Part shown: positions 1 through 7,646 of the stretch, in pieces
Layout of the letters: each line of letters begins with the position of its first letter
Numbering within the stretch: position 1 is the stretch's first letter
Source: Flavobacteriaceae bacterium
GTDB lineage: Bacteria; Bacteroidota; Bacteroidia; Flavobacteriales; Flavobacteriaceae
Reading direction: 5' to 3'
Assembly (NCBI GenBank): GCA_018674025.1
Contig: JABHBC010000219.1
Coordinates: 1-10,147 of the forward strand
DNA: 10,147 nucleotides
Program-made: the position numbers and the translations under genes
The notes under the pieces: generated by a model
The model's database searches: none
Told to the model about the DNA's origin: nothing
Seen by the model: the letters and a program-made list of their open reading frames with translations, nothing else

Positions 1-3000
1 CACAATGATATTAACTTTAGAGTTGAACGGTTAAAACAATTTAGAGAAGATATAAAGGCGGCGCCTATGCCACAATGGATGCTAGATGATTTACAAGAAA
101 TGCATGATGATTTCCCTGAAGGAACTGCAGTTAGAGTTAGATCAAGTACTAATAATGAAGATTTACCTGGGTTTAGTGGCGCAGGACTATATACTTCTAA
201 AACTCAATATCCTGATGAAGGTCATATATCTAAATCTATCAAACAGGTTTATGCTAGTATGTGGAATTTTAGAGCATATGAGGAAAGAGATTTTTATCGC
301 GTTGATCATTTTATGGCAGCAATGGGCGTGTTATGTCATCCTAGCTTCCAAAATGAGCAATCAAATGGTGTGGGAATTAGCATTGATCCAATTTATGATA
401 CAGAAGACACATTTTATTTAAATACGCAAATTGGTGAATCTTTGATTACAAATCCGGATGAGAACTCTGTTCCAGAGGAGATTTTACTTTATGAAGACCC
501 CAATCAAGGAGGGGGCTACCTAGTTTTAAGGCTTTCCAACTTAGTTAATCCTGGAGAGCTAGTGATGGATCAAGTTTATCTAGATCAAATGAGGGAATAT
601 CTTTCTGTAATTCATGATGAATTTGCAATTCTTTATGATGTTGTTGGAGCAGAAGGTTTTGCAATGGATATTGAATATAAAGTTACTGAAGAAGGTCAAC
701 TAATAATAAAACAAGCTAGACCATGGGTTTCGTTTTGGGCGGATATTACATCTGACAATGATTTGGGTGTTTCTGCAATTTCAAGCCCTCAATCCTCTTC
801 AAGTCTAGGAAGTGAAGAATTAGTAACAACAACAATTTCAAACAATGGTTTAAACGATATGAGTGATTTTAGTGTCGAGCTATTGGTAGATGGTCAATCA
901 ATGGAAACTATTATTATAGATGAAACTATAGAACCGTTTAGCGAAGCTGATTATCAGTTTTCAGTACCCCAAGACTTTTCAACTATTGGTGACTATAATT
1001 TAACTTCAATTGTCAATCATATTGATGATGAATACGAAAATAATGATACTCTAAGTGTTGTTTTAAGAAAAGTTCACCTTTTAAATGGGGAGATTTCTCT
1101 TGGTGAGTTAGAAGTTATTTGTGATGATATCATTGAATTAGAGGCTGTAGTTTATAACCATGGTGAAGAAACTATAACGGAACTTGAAATTGAAGTCGTT
1201 GTTAATGATTTAACAGTTGACGTTATTGACGCAGAAGTAAATATTCCATTCGAACACCAAGGTACACTAACAATCGCAATTGATGACAACCTTGAGCAAG
1301 ACAATAATATTACTCTGAATTTGTTAGATATTAATAGCCAGGAAGATGAGGATCTAACCAATAATTCAGCTACTGTAAGCACAAGTCTCGATTCAAATTA
1401 TGATATTATTACACTAGTGATTAATGCTGATGATTATCCAGAAGAAACATCATGGAAGCTTTTAGATGAATCTAATCAAATAATTGCCACTGGTGCTTTG
1501 GATAATGACACAGAAGTGTTTACTGAAGATATTTGTGTGGACTATAGTTCTTGCTTCTCTCTTTATGTTTATGACTCTTACGGTGATGGTATTTGTTGTG
1601 GTTATGGCTTTGGAGATTTTCTAATCTTAGATTCGTCTGATAATATTATTCTTTCCAATAGTGGTGAATTTGACAACTTTGCACAGGAAGTGTTTTGTTT
1701 AGATGATTCGGGTTGTGAGATTACAGCCGACATTAATGTATCTCCAGTAAATTCTACATCTGTTCCAACAACTACTAGCTTTTGCTATGATACTGGATTA
1801 GACAACTCTTATTCTTTTACTAGTCTTGATGGAAGTCCAATGAATCTTACTATTAACTCTGGGCAAGTAGAAAATGGATATGATGAATTAATAATTCTTG
1901 ATTCTGATGGAACTGAACTTTACAACGGATATGGTGCTGGTGGAGATATTTCTGGATTGACTTTCCAGTCCTCTGGAGATAATATAACTCTTATCGTTCA
2001 AGAAGATGAAAGTATAAGTTGTGTAAGGAGTGGATACAACCCTATAGATTTTACTGTAGCTTGTGCAACTTGTGTAAGTCCTATTGCTGTTAATGATGGT
2101 ACAATTACAATTAACACAAATTCTGGCTTAAGTCCATTTGAATATAGTATTGATAATGGGCAAACATTCTTTGATTCTAATACTTTCAGCAATTTAGCTC
2201 CTGGAGATTATGATGTAGTTGTTATGGGGGCTACAGGGGTTTGTACATTTGAACAAACTGTCTATGTTGGGGCGTGTGAATTTACTTCAGTTAACATAGT
2301 TTCAACTACAGCTTCTTCAGTAATTTCCACAGACGGATCTATAGTTATTACACCAACAACTGGCGAAGGTCCATATTTATATAGTATTGATGGTGGGCAA
2401 AACTTTGTTACAAACAATGTCTTCTCTGGGCTTGCTATTGGAACATATAATATAGTTGTTCAAGATTCGGAACAAATATGTTTTTATGAAGAGAGTGTGC
2501 CTCTTAGAATTGAAACGATGGTGATTAATGAAATTAATTATCGATCAATTGATTCGTTTAATCCTGATGACTGGATTGAGTTATACAATCCAGAGTCAAC
2601 TGCTAAGGACGTTTCGAATTGGAAAATTAAAGATGACAATGACTCTCATGTTTTTGTAATCCCAGAAGGAACTCAAGTTGAGGCAAATGGATATTTAATT
2701 ATCGTTAAAGATGAGGCTGATTTCACAACTGCATTTCCAGGTGTTCCTTACATAGGGGAACTTGGTTTTGGTTTTGGTGGATCGGATGAAGTTAGACTAT
2801 ATACCTCTGATGATAAACTAGTTGATGAAGTAAAGTATGAATCTGAATCTCCTTGGCCTACATGTGCATATGAAACTGGAAATACACTTGAATTGATTAC
2901 TCCAGACTTAGACAATTCATTGCCAGAGAGCTGGAGCTGTGTTAATGAAAATGGTAGCCCAAATGCGGTCAATAGTAGTAGTTTGTACATTGAAAATATT

Positions 3001-3225
3001 AGTTACAGCTTAACAAATATATATCCAAATCCTGTAAAAAATAAACTCTATATTTCTGGGGATTCAAACAACTATAACATAAAAGTTTATTCTCTTCTAG
3101 GACAGATTGTAATCGCTGATTATAATGTAAACGAAGTTGATGTAAGTTCACTTACTAAAGGAGTTTACTTAATAATGATAAGTAATGAAAACTCTACAAC
3201 AACCAAACGATTTATAAAGTTTTAA
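1..3225 (+). CDS. Secreted PEP/pyruvate-binding-domain protein with CARDB, CUB-like, SprB-like, lamin-tail and T9SS sorting domains (5' truncated)
   Basis: The frame is open from base 1, so the true start lies upstream and the ATG at 67 is internal. Bases 1-740 resemble the C-terminal part of the PPDK_N domain of PEP synthase and pyruvate phosphate dikinase: VRVRSSTNNEDLPGFSG (about 130-180), NGVGISIDP (about 364-390), and DIEY followed by KQARP (about 667-723). Next come two CARDB-like beta domains (about 750-1390), a module with YDSYGDGICC (about 1400-1705), a CUB-like Cys-bearing module (about 1714-2064), two SprB-like repeats sharing YSIDxGQxF (about 2095-2505), a lamin-tail domain beginning VINEINYRS (about 2518-2870), and a T9SS type A tail with IYPNPVKNKLYIS through TKGVYLIMI to KRFIKF (about 2998-3222). 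I infer an exported, surface-anchored or released protein. The swivelling His domain and TIM barrel of PPDK/PEP synthase are absent, so classical PEP synthesis is unlikely. The substrate is unknown. It converges on the oxidoreductase gene with a 15-base gap. Confidence 0.88.
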   Translation, partial: HNDINFRVERLKQFREDIKAAPMPQWMLDDLQEMHDDFPEGTAVRVRSSTNNEDLPGFSGAGLYTSKTQYPDEGHISKSIKQVYASMWNFRAYEERDFYRVDHFMAAMGVLCHPSFQNEQSNGVGISIDPIYDTEDTFYLNTQIGESLITNPDENSVPEEILLYEDPNQGGGYLVLRLSNLVNPGELVMDQVYLDQMREYLSVIHDEFAILYDVVGAEGFAMDIEYKVTEEGQLIIKQARPWVSFWADITSDNDLGVSAISSPQSSSSLGSEELVTTTISNNGLNDMSDFSVELLVDGQSMETIIIDETIEPFSEADYQFSVPQDFSTIGDYNLTSIVNHIDDEYENNDTLSVVLRKVHLLNGEISLGELEVICDDIIELEAVVYNHGEETITELEIEVVVNDLTVDVIDAEVNIPFEHQGTLTIAIDDNLEQDNNITLNLLDINSQEDEDLTNNSATVSTSLDSNYDIITLVINADDYPEETSWKLLDESNQIIATGALDNDTEVFTEDICVDYSSCFSLYVYDSYGDGICCGYGFGDFLILDSSDNIILSNSGEFDNFAQEVFCLDDSGCEITADINVSPVNSTSVPTTTSFCYDTGLDNSYSFTSLDGSPMNLTINSGQVENGYDELIILDSDGTELYNGYGAGGDISGLTFQSSGDNITLIVQEDESISCVRSGYNPIDFTVACATCVSPIAVNDGTITINTNSGLSPFEYSIDNGQTFFDSNTFSNLAPGDYDVVVMGATGVCTFEQTVYVGACEFTSVNIVSTTASSVISTDGSIVITPTTGEGPYLYSIDGGQNFVTNNVFSGLAIGTYNIVVQDSEQICFYEESVPLRIETMVINEINYRSIDSFNPDDWIELYNPESTAKDVSNWKIKDDNDSHVFVIPEGTQVEANGYLIIVKDEADFTTAFPGVPYIGELGFGFGGSDEVRLYTSDDKLVDEVKYESESPWPTCAYETGNTLELITPDLDNSLPESWSCVNENGSPNAVNSSSLYIENISYSLTNIYPNPVKNKLYISGDSNNYNIKVYSLLGQIVIADYNVNEVDVSSLTKGVYLIMISNENSTTTKRFIKF
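2095..2505 (+). repeat. Two tandem SprB-like repeats inside the secreted protein
   Basis: Two related units, at about 2095-2265 and 2335-2505, each carry an aromatic-xYSIDxGQxF segment, then F-S-x-L-A-x-G-x-Y-x-x-V-V, then a Cys before the last strand. Twelve bases, TATAGTATTGAT, are identical in both units and are followed by a near-match through GGGCAAA. This is the pattern of SprB-type adhesin repeats common in Bacteroidota surface proteins. The functional assignment rests on family resemblance only. Confidence 0.6.
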
Positions 3226-3240
3226 AAGTGGTTAGAAAAT

Positions 3241-4353
3241 TTAAATTAGGTTTGCTAATTCAGACCCAATATTAGTGCCTATTGCAACCCCCATTCCTCC
3301 TAATCTAACTCCGCAGTAAACATTATTAGAAAGTTGTTTAGTTATTGTGTTTTTTTTATTTCCAATTCCCATAATACCACTCCACCTTTGTTCAATTTCA
3401 AAATTACTCTGAGGTAAAATAACGTCTGTTAATAATTGTTCTAATTTAGATTGTATATTATCAGTAACTCCAAACTGGTTTGTATTTTCGATGTGAAAAT
3501 CTAGATTCCTACCCCCACCCAATAAAATTCTATCATCAATATTCCTGAAATAATAGTACCCTTGTTGAAAGTGAAAAGTTCCAATTACCTTTAAATTTTT
3601 AATCGGCTTAGTAATGAGAACTTGTGCTCTAGCTGGAACTACTTTTTCTTGAATTATTGATTCAGAAAATCCATTTGTGGCAATAAATAATTTGTTACAA
3701 CTTATGGTAAATTGATTTGTGTAAACTTTAACTGATGGACCAATATCTTCATAGCTCTCAACAGAAACATTATTTATAATCCTTATGTTTGACTTATGGG
3801 CTTTATTTAAAAGCGCGTCCATCATTTCTCCAGTATCTATCTGCCCTTCAAATTTGTTGAAAATCAACTCATCTAAAGTATTCTGAAAATTAAACTTGTT
3901 TTTATTTAACTCAAATACTTTATCGTTAAATAGTGGCTCAATGAGTTTATTAATATCGTCAATTTTTGCTAAAGAATTGTGAAGCTTTTCAAAATCATCT
4001 TTGAGAAATATTTCATTACCCCCAAACTGTTTATATTTAATCTGCTTATCTCCCAAAAGTTTTCTTAGCCTGCTTAATCCTAAAACTCTTTTTTGTATTA
4101 ATTCATAAACTTCTGATGGGCTGTGTGTATCAAGGTCACTTATTATTTCTGTTATACTTCCAAAACAAGCAAATCCAGCGTTTCTAGAGCTTGCGCCATA
4201 AGGGATTAATCCTTTTTCTAAAACAACAATTTTTGATTTTGGATGTTTGGTCCTTAGTTCTAAAGCACAGTTTAACCCAACTATTCCACTACCGACAACA
4301 ACAAAGTCAATGTTAGAAAGCCAAGTTTTGTTTTCCCAGTATGAGAATATCAT
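3241..4353 (-). CDS. FAD-dependent oxidoreductase, DAO (glycine/D-amino-acid oxidase) superfamily
   Basis: A 370-residue flavoprotein. The N-terminal Rossmann motif is VVVGSGIVGLN (Gly21, Gly23, Gly26), and Glu46 in VVLEKG closes the first beta-alpha-beta unit that binds the FAD ribose. The GASSRNAGFACFGS segment (53-66) is typical of the DAO family (PF01266) next to the flavin. The C-terminal part has RWSGIMGIG and a closing segment rich in Gly (GVRLGGMGVAIGTNIG), as expected for the second FAD-contacting region. No signal peptide is seen, so it should be cytoplasmic. It begins 15 bases after the accC stop on the same strand, so it is probably the last gene of the fabH-accB-accC transcript. 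The substrate cannot be read from the sequence; an amine or amino acid is plausible. Length fits the family, and the ATG gives a short N-terminal lead before the Rossmann strand. Confidence 0.85.
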   Translation of the reverse strand: MIFSYWENKTWLSNIDFVVVGSGIVGLNCALELRTKHPKSKIVVLEKGLIPYGASSRNAGFACFGSITEIISDLDTHSPSEVYELIQKRVLGLSRLRKLLGDKQIKYKQFGGNEIFLKDDFEKLHNSLAKIDDINKLIEPLFNDKVFELNKNKFNFQNTLDELIFNKFEGQIDTGEMMDALLNKAHKSNIRIINNVSVESYEDIGPSVKVYTNQFTISCNKLFIATNGFSESIIQEKVVPARAQVLITKPIKNLKVIGTFHFQQGYYYFRNIDDRILLGGGRNLDFHIENTNQFGVTDNIQSKLEQLLTDVILPQSNFEIEQRWSGIMGIGNKKNTITKQLSNNVYCGVRLGGMGVAIGTNIGSELANLI

Positions 4354-4368
4354 ATAAAACGTATGTTA

Positions 4369-5712
4369 TTAGTTTGATTCTATTTCAAAATCTTCCATGA
4401 ATTTAGTTGTGTACTTTCCTTCAATATATTGAGGGTTATTCATAAGTTGTCTGTGAAAAGGAATGGTAGTTTTAATTCCTTCAATAATAAACTCATCTAA
4501 AGCTCTTTTCATTTTGTTTATTGCCTCTTCTCTTGTTTGAGCTGTTGTAATAAGTTTTGCTATCATTGAATCATAATTAGGAGGAATAGAATATCCTGAA
4601 TATACATGAGTGTCAAGCCTAACTCCGTGACCACCTGGTAAATGTAAGTTTGTGATTTTTCCAGGGGATGGTCTAAAATTATTAAAAGGATCCTCCGCAT
4701 TAATTCTACATTCTATAGAGTGCATTTGAGGAAAATAATTCTTTCCACTAATTGGAACACCTGCTGCAACTAATATTTGTTCTCTAATTAAATCAAAATT
4801 TATAACTTGTTCTGTAATGGGGTGCTCTACTTGTATTCTGGTGTTCATTTCCATAAAATAAAAATTTCTATTTTTATCTACCAAAAACTCTACCGTTCCA
4901 GCTCCCTCATATTTAATAAACTCAGATGCTTTTACTGCGGCTTCACCCATTCTTTGTCTGAGCTTATCAGTCATAAATGGAGATGGAACTTCCTCAGTTA
5001 ACTTTTGATGTCTTCTTTGAATTGAACAATCTCTTTCAGACAAATGACAAGCATTCCCCTTTGAATCTCCGACAATTTGAATTTCAATATGTCTTGGCTC
5101 TTCAATTAGCTTTTCCATATACATGTCATCATTTCCAAAAGCAGCTTTTGATTCCTGTCTAGCAGAATCCCAAGCATCTTTTAACTCAGACTCATTCCAA
5201 ACAGCTCTCATACCTTTTCCTCCACCTCCAGCTGTTGCCTTTAGCATAACTGGATATCCGGTTTTTTTTGCAGTTTTTTTACATTCTGCAAAGTTTTCAA
5301 TAATTCCGTCACTTCCAGGAACACATGGTACTCCTGCGGCTTTCATTGTTAATTTAGCAGTTGCTTTGTCTCCCATTTTTGAAATCATTTCGCAAGAAGC
5401 TCCAATAAACTTTATATCATGCTCTTCACATATTTTCGAAAACTTTGCATTTTCAGATAAAAACCCATATCCAGGGTGAATTGCATCGGCATTAGTAATC
5501 TCTGCTGCCGCAATTATATTTGAAATTTTTAAATAAGACTCACTACTAGGGGCTGGACCTATACAGACTGCTTCATCTGCAAATTTAACATGTATACTTT
5601 CAGCATCTGTTACTGAATAAACAGCGACAGTTTTAATTCCCATTTCCTTACATGTTCTAATTATTCTAAGGGCTATTTCACCTCTGTTCGCAATTAATAT
5701 TTTTTTGAACAT
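4369..5712 (-). CDS. accC: Acetyl-CoA carboxylase, biotin carboxylase subunit
   Basis: A 447-residue enzyme that carboxylates the biotin on AccB using ATP and bicarbonate, the first half-reaction of malonyl-CoA synthesis. It starts with the classic KILIANRGEIALRIIR. HPGYGFLSEN is at 79-88 and the ATP-grasp glycine loop GGGGKGMR at 162-169, preceded by Lys158. ERDCSIQRRHQKLTEE spans 226-241, and the catalytic segment MEMNTRIQVEHP begins at 287, giving Glu288, Asn290 and Arg292. All expected catalytic residues are present and the length equals that of a stand-alone biotin carboxylase, so this is not a fused acyl-CoA carboxylase. It lies 32 bases downstream of accB. The carboxyltransferase genes accA and accD are not in the window. 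Confidence 0.97.
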   Translation of the reverse strand: MFKKILIANRGEIALRIIRTCKEMGIKTVAVYSVTDAESIHVKFADEAVCIGPAPSSESYLKISNIIAAAEITNADAIHPGYGFLSENAKFSKICEEHDIKFIGASCEMISKMGDKATAKLTMKAAGVPCVPGSDGIIENFAECKKTAKKTGYPVMLKATAGGGGKGMRAVWNESELKDAWDSARQESKAAFGNDDMYMEKLIEEPRHIEIQIVGDSKGNACHLSERDCSIQRRHQKLTEEVPSPFMTDKLRQRMGEAAVKASEFIKYEGAGTVEFLVDKNRNFYFMEMNTRIQVEHPITEQVINFDLIREQILVAAGVPISGKNYFPQMHSIECRINAEDPFNNFRPSPGKITNLHLPGGHGVRLDTHVYSGYSIPPNYDSMIAKLITTAQTREEAINKMKRALDEFIIEGIKTTIPFHRQLMNNPQYIEGKYTTKFMEDFEIESN

Positions 5713-5744
5713 AACTGTTTTTTTTATAGATATAAATTAACTGA

Positions 5745-6224
5745 CTAAGATGGGTCGACTAAAAATAATGGTTGATCAAACTCTACAGGTGAGGCATCAT
5801 CAATTAAAATTTTAACAATTTTTCCTGTTACTTCAGACTCTATTTCATTGAAAAGCTTCATAGCTTCAATTACACACAGGACATCACCATCTGCTATAGA
5901 TGAGCCAACCTCAACAAAGTTTGATTTATCTGGCGAAGGTTTTCTGTAAAAAGTACCTATAATTGGTGATTTAATAGTGATGTATTTTGAGCTTTCCTCC
6001 TCTGTTTTTGGAGCTTCTTCTTTTATAGCTGCTGGTTGAGGAGTTTCAATTGCAGGGCTTTGTAGAACTGACTGTTGTTGAACTGGCATGGCCTGCACTA
6101 TTGTTTGCTTTTGTGCTTTACCAGTCTTAATGGTGATTTTTACGTCTTCCATTTCTAATTTCACTTCATTGGCTCCTGACTTGGCAACGAATTTTATTAA
6201 ATTTTGAATGTCTTTAATGTCCAT
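5745..6224 (-). CDS. accB: Acetyl-CoA carboxylase, biotin carboxyl carrier protein (BCCP)
   Basis: A 159-residue carrier that shuttles carboxybiotin between AccC and the carboxyltransferase. The N-terminal domain (1-35) begins MDIKDIQNLIKFVAKSG, as in other BCCPs, and is followed by a flexible Pro/Ala/Gln/Glu-rich linker (about 40-80). The biotinyl domain (about 80-159) contains SPIIGTFYRKPSPDK, the region next to the BCCP thumb, and the biotinylation motif CVIEAMKLFNEIES. Lys123 is the predicted biotinylated residue. The motif reads EAMKL rather than the commonest EAMKM, a conservative difference. It sits 16 bases after fabH and 32 bases before accC on the same strand, which supports co-transcription and balanced subunit production. 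Confidence 0.96.
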   Translation of the reverse strand: MDIKDIQNLIKFVAKSGANEVKLEMEDVKITIKTGKAQKQTIVQAMPVQQQSVLQSPAIETPQPAAIKEEAPKTEEESSKYITIKSPIIGTFYRKPSPDKSNFVEVGSSIADGDVLCVIEAMKLFNEIESEVTGKIVKILIDDASPVEFDQPLFLVDPS

Positions 6225-6240
6225 AAAATATATTATTTAG

Positions 6241-7239
6241 TTAATTATTATTATAGCTCCATTTAAAATAAATTGAGCCCCAAGAGAATCCGCCTCCAAA
6301 CGCAGCAAAAACAATTTTATCTCCTTTTTTCAGTTTAGATTCGTAATCATATAAAAGCAAAGGAATAGTTGCTGAGGTAGTGTTTCCGTACTTTTCAATA
6401 TTTACCATCACTTGACTTTTTGAAAGTTCAAGTCTATTTGCCGTAGCGTCAATAATGCGTTGATTTGCTTGGTGGGCAGCAAGCCACTGAATATCTTCTT
6501 TATTAAGATTATTTCTTTTTAAAATTTTTGTAGAAACATCTGCCATATTAAAAACAGCATTTTTGAAAACTGTCTTACCATCTTGCCTTATAAATTGATC
6601 TCCATTTTTTATTGCCTCTTCGTCTGTCGGACGACATGAGCCGCCTGACTTTACTTTAAGAAAATCTCTCCCCTTGCCGTCAGTCTTAAGTATTTCATCT
6701 TGCATTCCTAAACCCTCTTTGTTTGGCTCAAAAAGCACAGCACCTGCTCCATCTCCAAAAATTATACATGTTGCTCTGTCAGTATAATCAATCATAGATG
6801 AGTTTTTGTCTGCCCCAATTAGTAGTACTTTTTTATAAGCTCCAGACTCAATATATCTTGCAGCCACTGACATCCCAAAAAGAAAACTAGAGCATGCTGC
6901 ATCCATATCAAATGAAAAAGCATTTATTGCTCCAATTTGTGTAGCGGTGTATGAAGCTGTCGATGCAGCTTGCATGTCTGGAGTTGCGGTTGCAACTATA
7001 ACTAAATCAATTGTTGTTGGGTCAATGTTCTTTTTTGCAATTAAATCCTTTGCTGCGTTTATCGCCAAAAACGATGATCCTAGCTCATTACCTTTTAATA
7101 TTCTTCTCTCTTTAATTCCAGTTCGCGAAACTATCCATTGATCGTTAGTTTCTACCATTGATTCTAAAATTTTATTTGTTAGAACAAATTCTGGAACATA
7201 TCCTCCAACAGCAGTAATAGTAGCATTTAACTTAGTCAT
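6241..7239 (-). CDS. fabH: Beta-ketoacyl-ACP synthase III (KAS III)
   Basis: A 332-residue condensing enzyme that starts fatty acid synthesis by joining a short acyl-CoA to malonyl-ACP. The thiolase-fold triad is complete: Cys116 in FDMDAACSSF, His256 in WLAAHQANQRII and Asn286 in EKYGNTTSATIPLLL. The N-terminal ETNDQWIVSRTGIKERR (30-46) is the usual CoA-binding region of FabH, and GDGAGAVLFE (162-171) and FAAFGGGFSWGS near the C-terminus are also characteristic. The sequence alone does not show whether acetyl-CoA or branched primers are preferred. It is the first gene of the unit fabH-accB-accC-FAD oxidoreductase, so malonyl-CoA production and its first use are linked. No plsX separates it from rpmF, unlike E. 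coli. The upstream gap carries a candidate promoter and a phased A-tract island. Confidence 0.96.
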   Translation of the reverse strand: MTKLNATITAVGGYVPEFVLTNKILESMVETNDQWIVSRTGIKERRILKGNELGSSFLAINAAKDLIAKKNIDPTTIDLVIVATATPDMQAASTASYTATQIGAINAFSFDMDAACSSFLFGMSVAARYIESGAYKKVLLIGADKNSSMIDYTDRATCIIFGDGAGAVLFEPNKEGLGMQDEILKTDGKGRDFLKVKSGGSCRPTDEEAIKNGDQFIRQDGKTVFKNAVFNMADVSTKILKRNNLNKEDIQWLAAHQANQRIIDATANRLELSKSQVMVNIEKYGNTTSATIPLLLYDYESKLKKGDKIVFAAFGGGFSWGSIYFKWSYNNN

Positions 7240-7255
7240 AAATCAAAATCTAGGA

Positions 7256-7285
7256 CAAATGTGTGTAAAAAAAACATAAAAACAA
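7256..7285 (-). promoter_or_regulatory. Candidate Bacteroidota-type promoter for fabH-accB-accC
   Basis: On the minus strand, TTG at 7285-7283 is followed by a 19-base spacer and then CACATTTG at 7263-7256. The established flavobacterial pattern is TTG, 17-23 bases, TAnnTTTG. The -7 box here differs from consensus only at its first base (C instead of T). The predicted start of transcription falls within about ten bases of the fabH ATG at 7239, a short leader like that of the DUF177 promoter. The phased T-tracts begin at the -33 region and continue upstream. The call is from the motif alone. Confidence 0.4.
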
Positions 7286-7372
7286 GCAAAAAAGAGTAAA
7301 AATTAAGAAAAATGAACAAAAAACGAGTAAAAATGGACAAAAAAGGTCAAAAAAAGCTTAAAATTGATAAAA
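7267..7372. repeat. Phased A-tract island (predicted curved DNA) upstream of fabH
   Basis: Eleven runs of 4-8 A on the plus strand start at 7267, 7278, 7288, 7298, 7308, 7318, 7329, 7339, 7349, 7360 and 7369. The ten intervals span 102 bases, a mean of 10.2, which matches one helical turn. The 4-6 base spacers vary (for example CAAGC, GAGT, TGGAC, GGTC), so this is periodic spacing rather than a simple tandem repeat. In-phase A-tracts are known to bend DNA additively. The island fills the gap between the rpmF terminator and the candidate fabH promoter. It begins with the word AAAAACAAGCAAAAA at 7278, also present at 9962. Confidence 0.85.
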
Positions 7373-7389
7373 TTGAGATTTATTAAAAC

Positions 7390-7423
7390 AAAAAAAGCGC
7401 TCTTAAATAAGAGCGCTTTTTTT
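7390..7423 (-). terminator. Strong intrinsic terminator after rpmF, symmetric on both strands
   Basis: A perfect 15-base inverted repeat, AAAAAAAGCGCTCTT at 7390-7404 and its complement at 7409-7423, encloses a 4-base loop. The GC-rich stem core GCGCTCTT is followed by seven T on either strand, the form of a rho-independent terminator. It lies 17 bases beyond the rpmF stop and should end the DUF177-rpmF transcript before fabH. It would also block plus-strand transcription. Confidence 0.93.
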
Positions 7424-7440
7424 ATAGAACAATAATTATA

Positions 7441-7638
7441 CTAAGCTTCTTCTACAGCAGAATTGTCAATTAATACATTTCCTCTATAATATAGTTTGTC
7501 TTCAAACCAATGAGCTCTATGATATAAATGTGGTTCGCCAGTTGTAGGGCAAGTTGCAATTTGAGCTTCTGTAGCTTTGTAATGGGTTCTTCTCTTATCT
7601 CTTCTTGTTTTTGAGATTTTTCTTTTAGGATGAGCCAT
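7441..7638 (-). CDS. rpmF: Large ribosomal subunit protein bL32
   Basis: A 65-residue basic ribosomal protein starting MAHPKRKISKTRRDKRRTHY, the canonical L32 N-terminus, followed by CPTTGEPHLYHRAHW and YYRGNVLI. It is a structural component of the 50S subunit. Only one Cys (in ATCPTTGEPH) remains, so the four-Cys zinc ribbon found in some L32 proteins is not present; two or three His lie nearby. It starts 8 bases after the DUF177 stop, so the two are almost certainly co-transcribed, and it is followed 17 bases later by the strong terminator. The DUF177-rpmF pairing is widespread in bacteria. Confidence 0.96.
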   Translation of the reverse strand: MAHPKRKISKTRRDKRRTHYKATEAQIATCPTTGEPHLYHRAHWFEDKLYYRGNVLIDNSAVEEA

Positions 7639-7646
7639 ATTTTTTT

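Noticed and set aside
67..69. ATG at 67 as the start of the secreted protein.
   Set aside because: The frame stays open through base 1, and the PPDK-like sequence would begin in the middle of the domain, so the gene is truncated by the window edge.
1152..1382. Antisense open frame inside the large secreted-protein gene, with similar ones at 1998-2192 and 2748-2990 (minus) and 4807-5479 and 6947-7141 (plus).
   Set aside because: They lie opposite well-supported genes, show no family motifs and have low-complexity Ser/Leu-rich or Phe-rich translations typical of shadows.
3201..3240. Possible terminator between the convergent secreted-protein and oxidoreductase genes.
   Set aside because: Only a 5-base AACCA/TGGTT pairing with a loop of over 20 bases could be found, with no T-run in the right place.
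7267..7372. CRISPR-like array.
   Set aside because: The period is about 10 bases with variable short spacers; there is no 24-37 base repeat, no unique spacers and no cas genes.
7312..7386. A 24-codon Lys-rich open frame on the plus strand within the fabH-upstream island, starting ATGAAC.
   Set aside because: Runs of A spaced ten bases apart produce AAA codons and chance open frames. There is no start signal, it has no recognisable family, and it runs into the terminator stem just beyond 7386.
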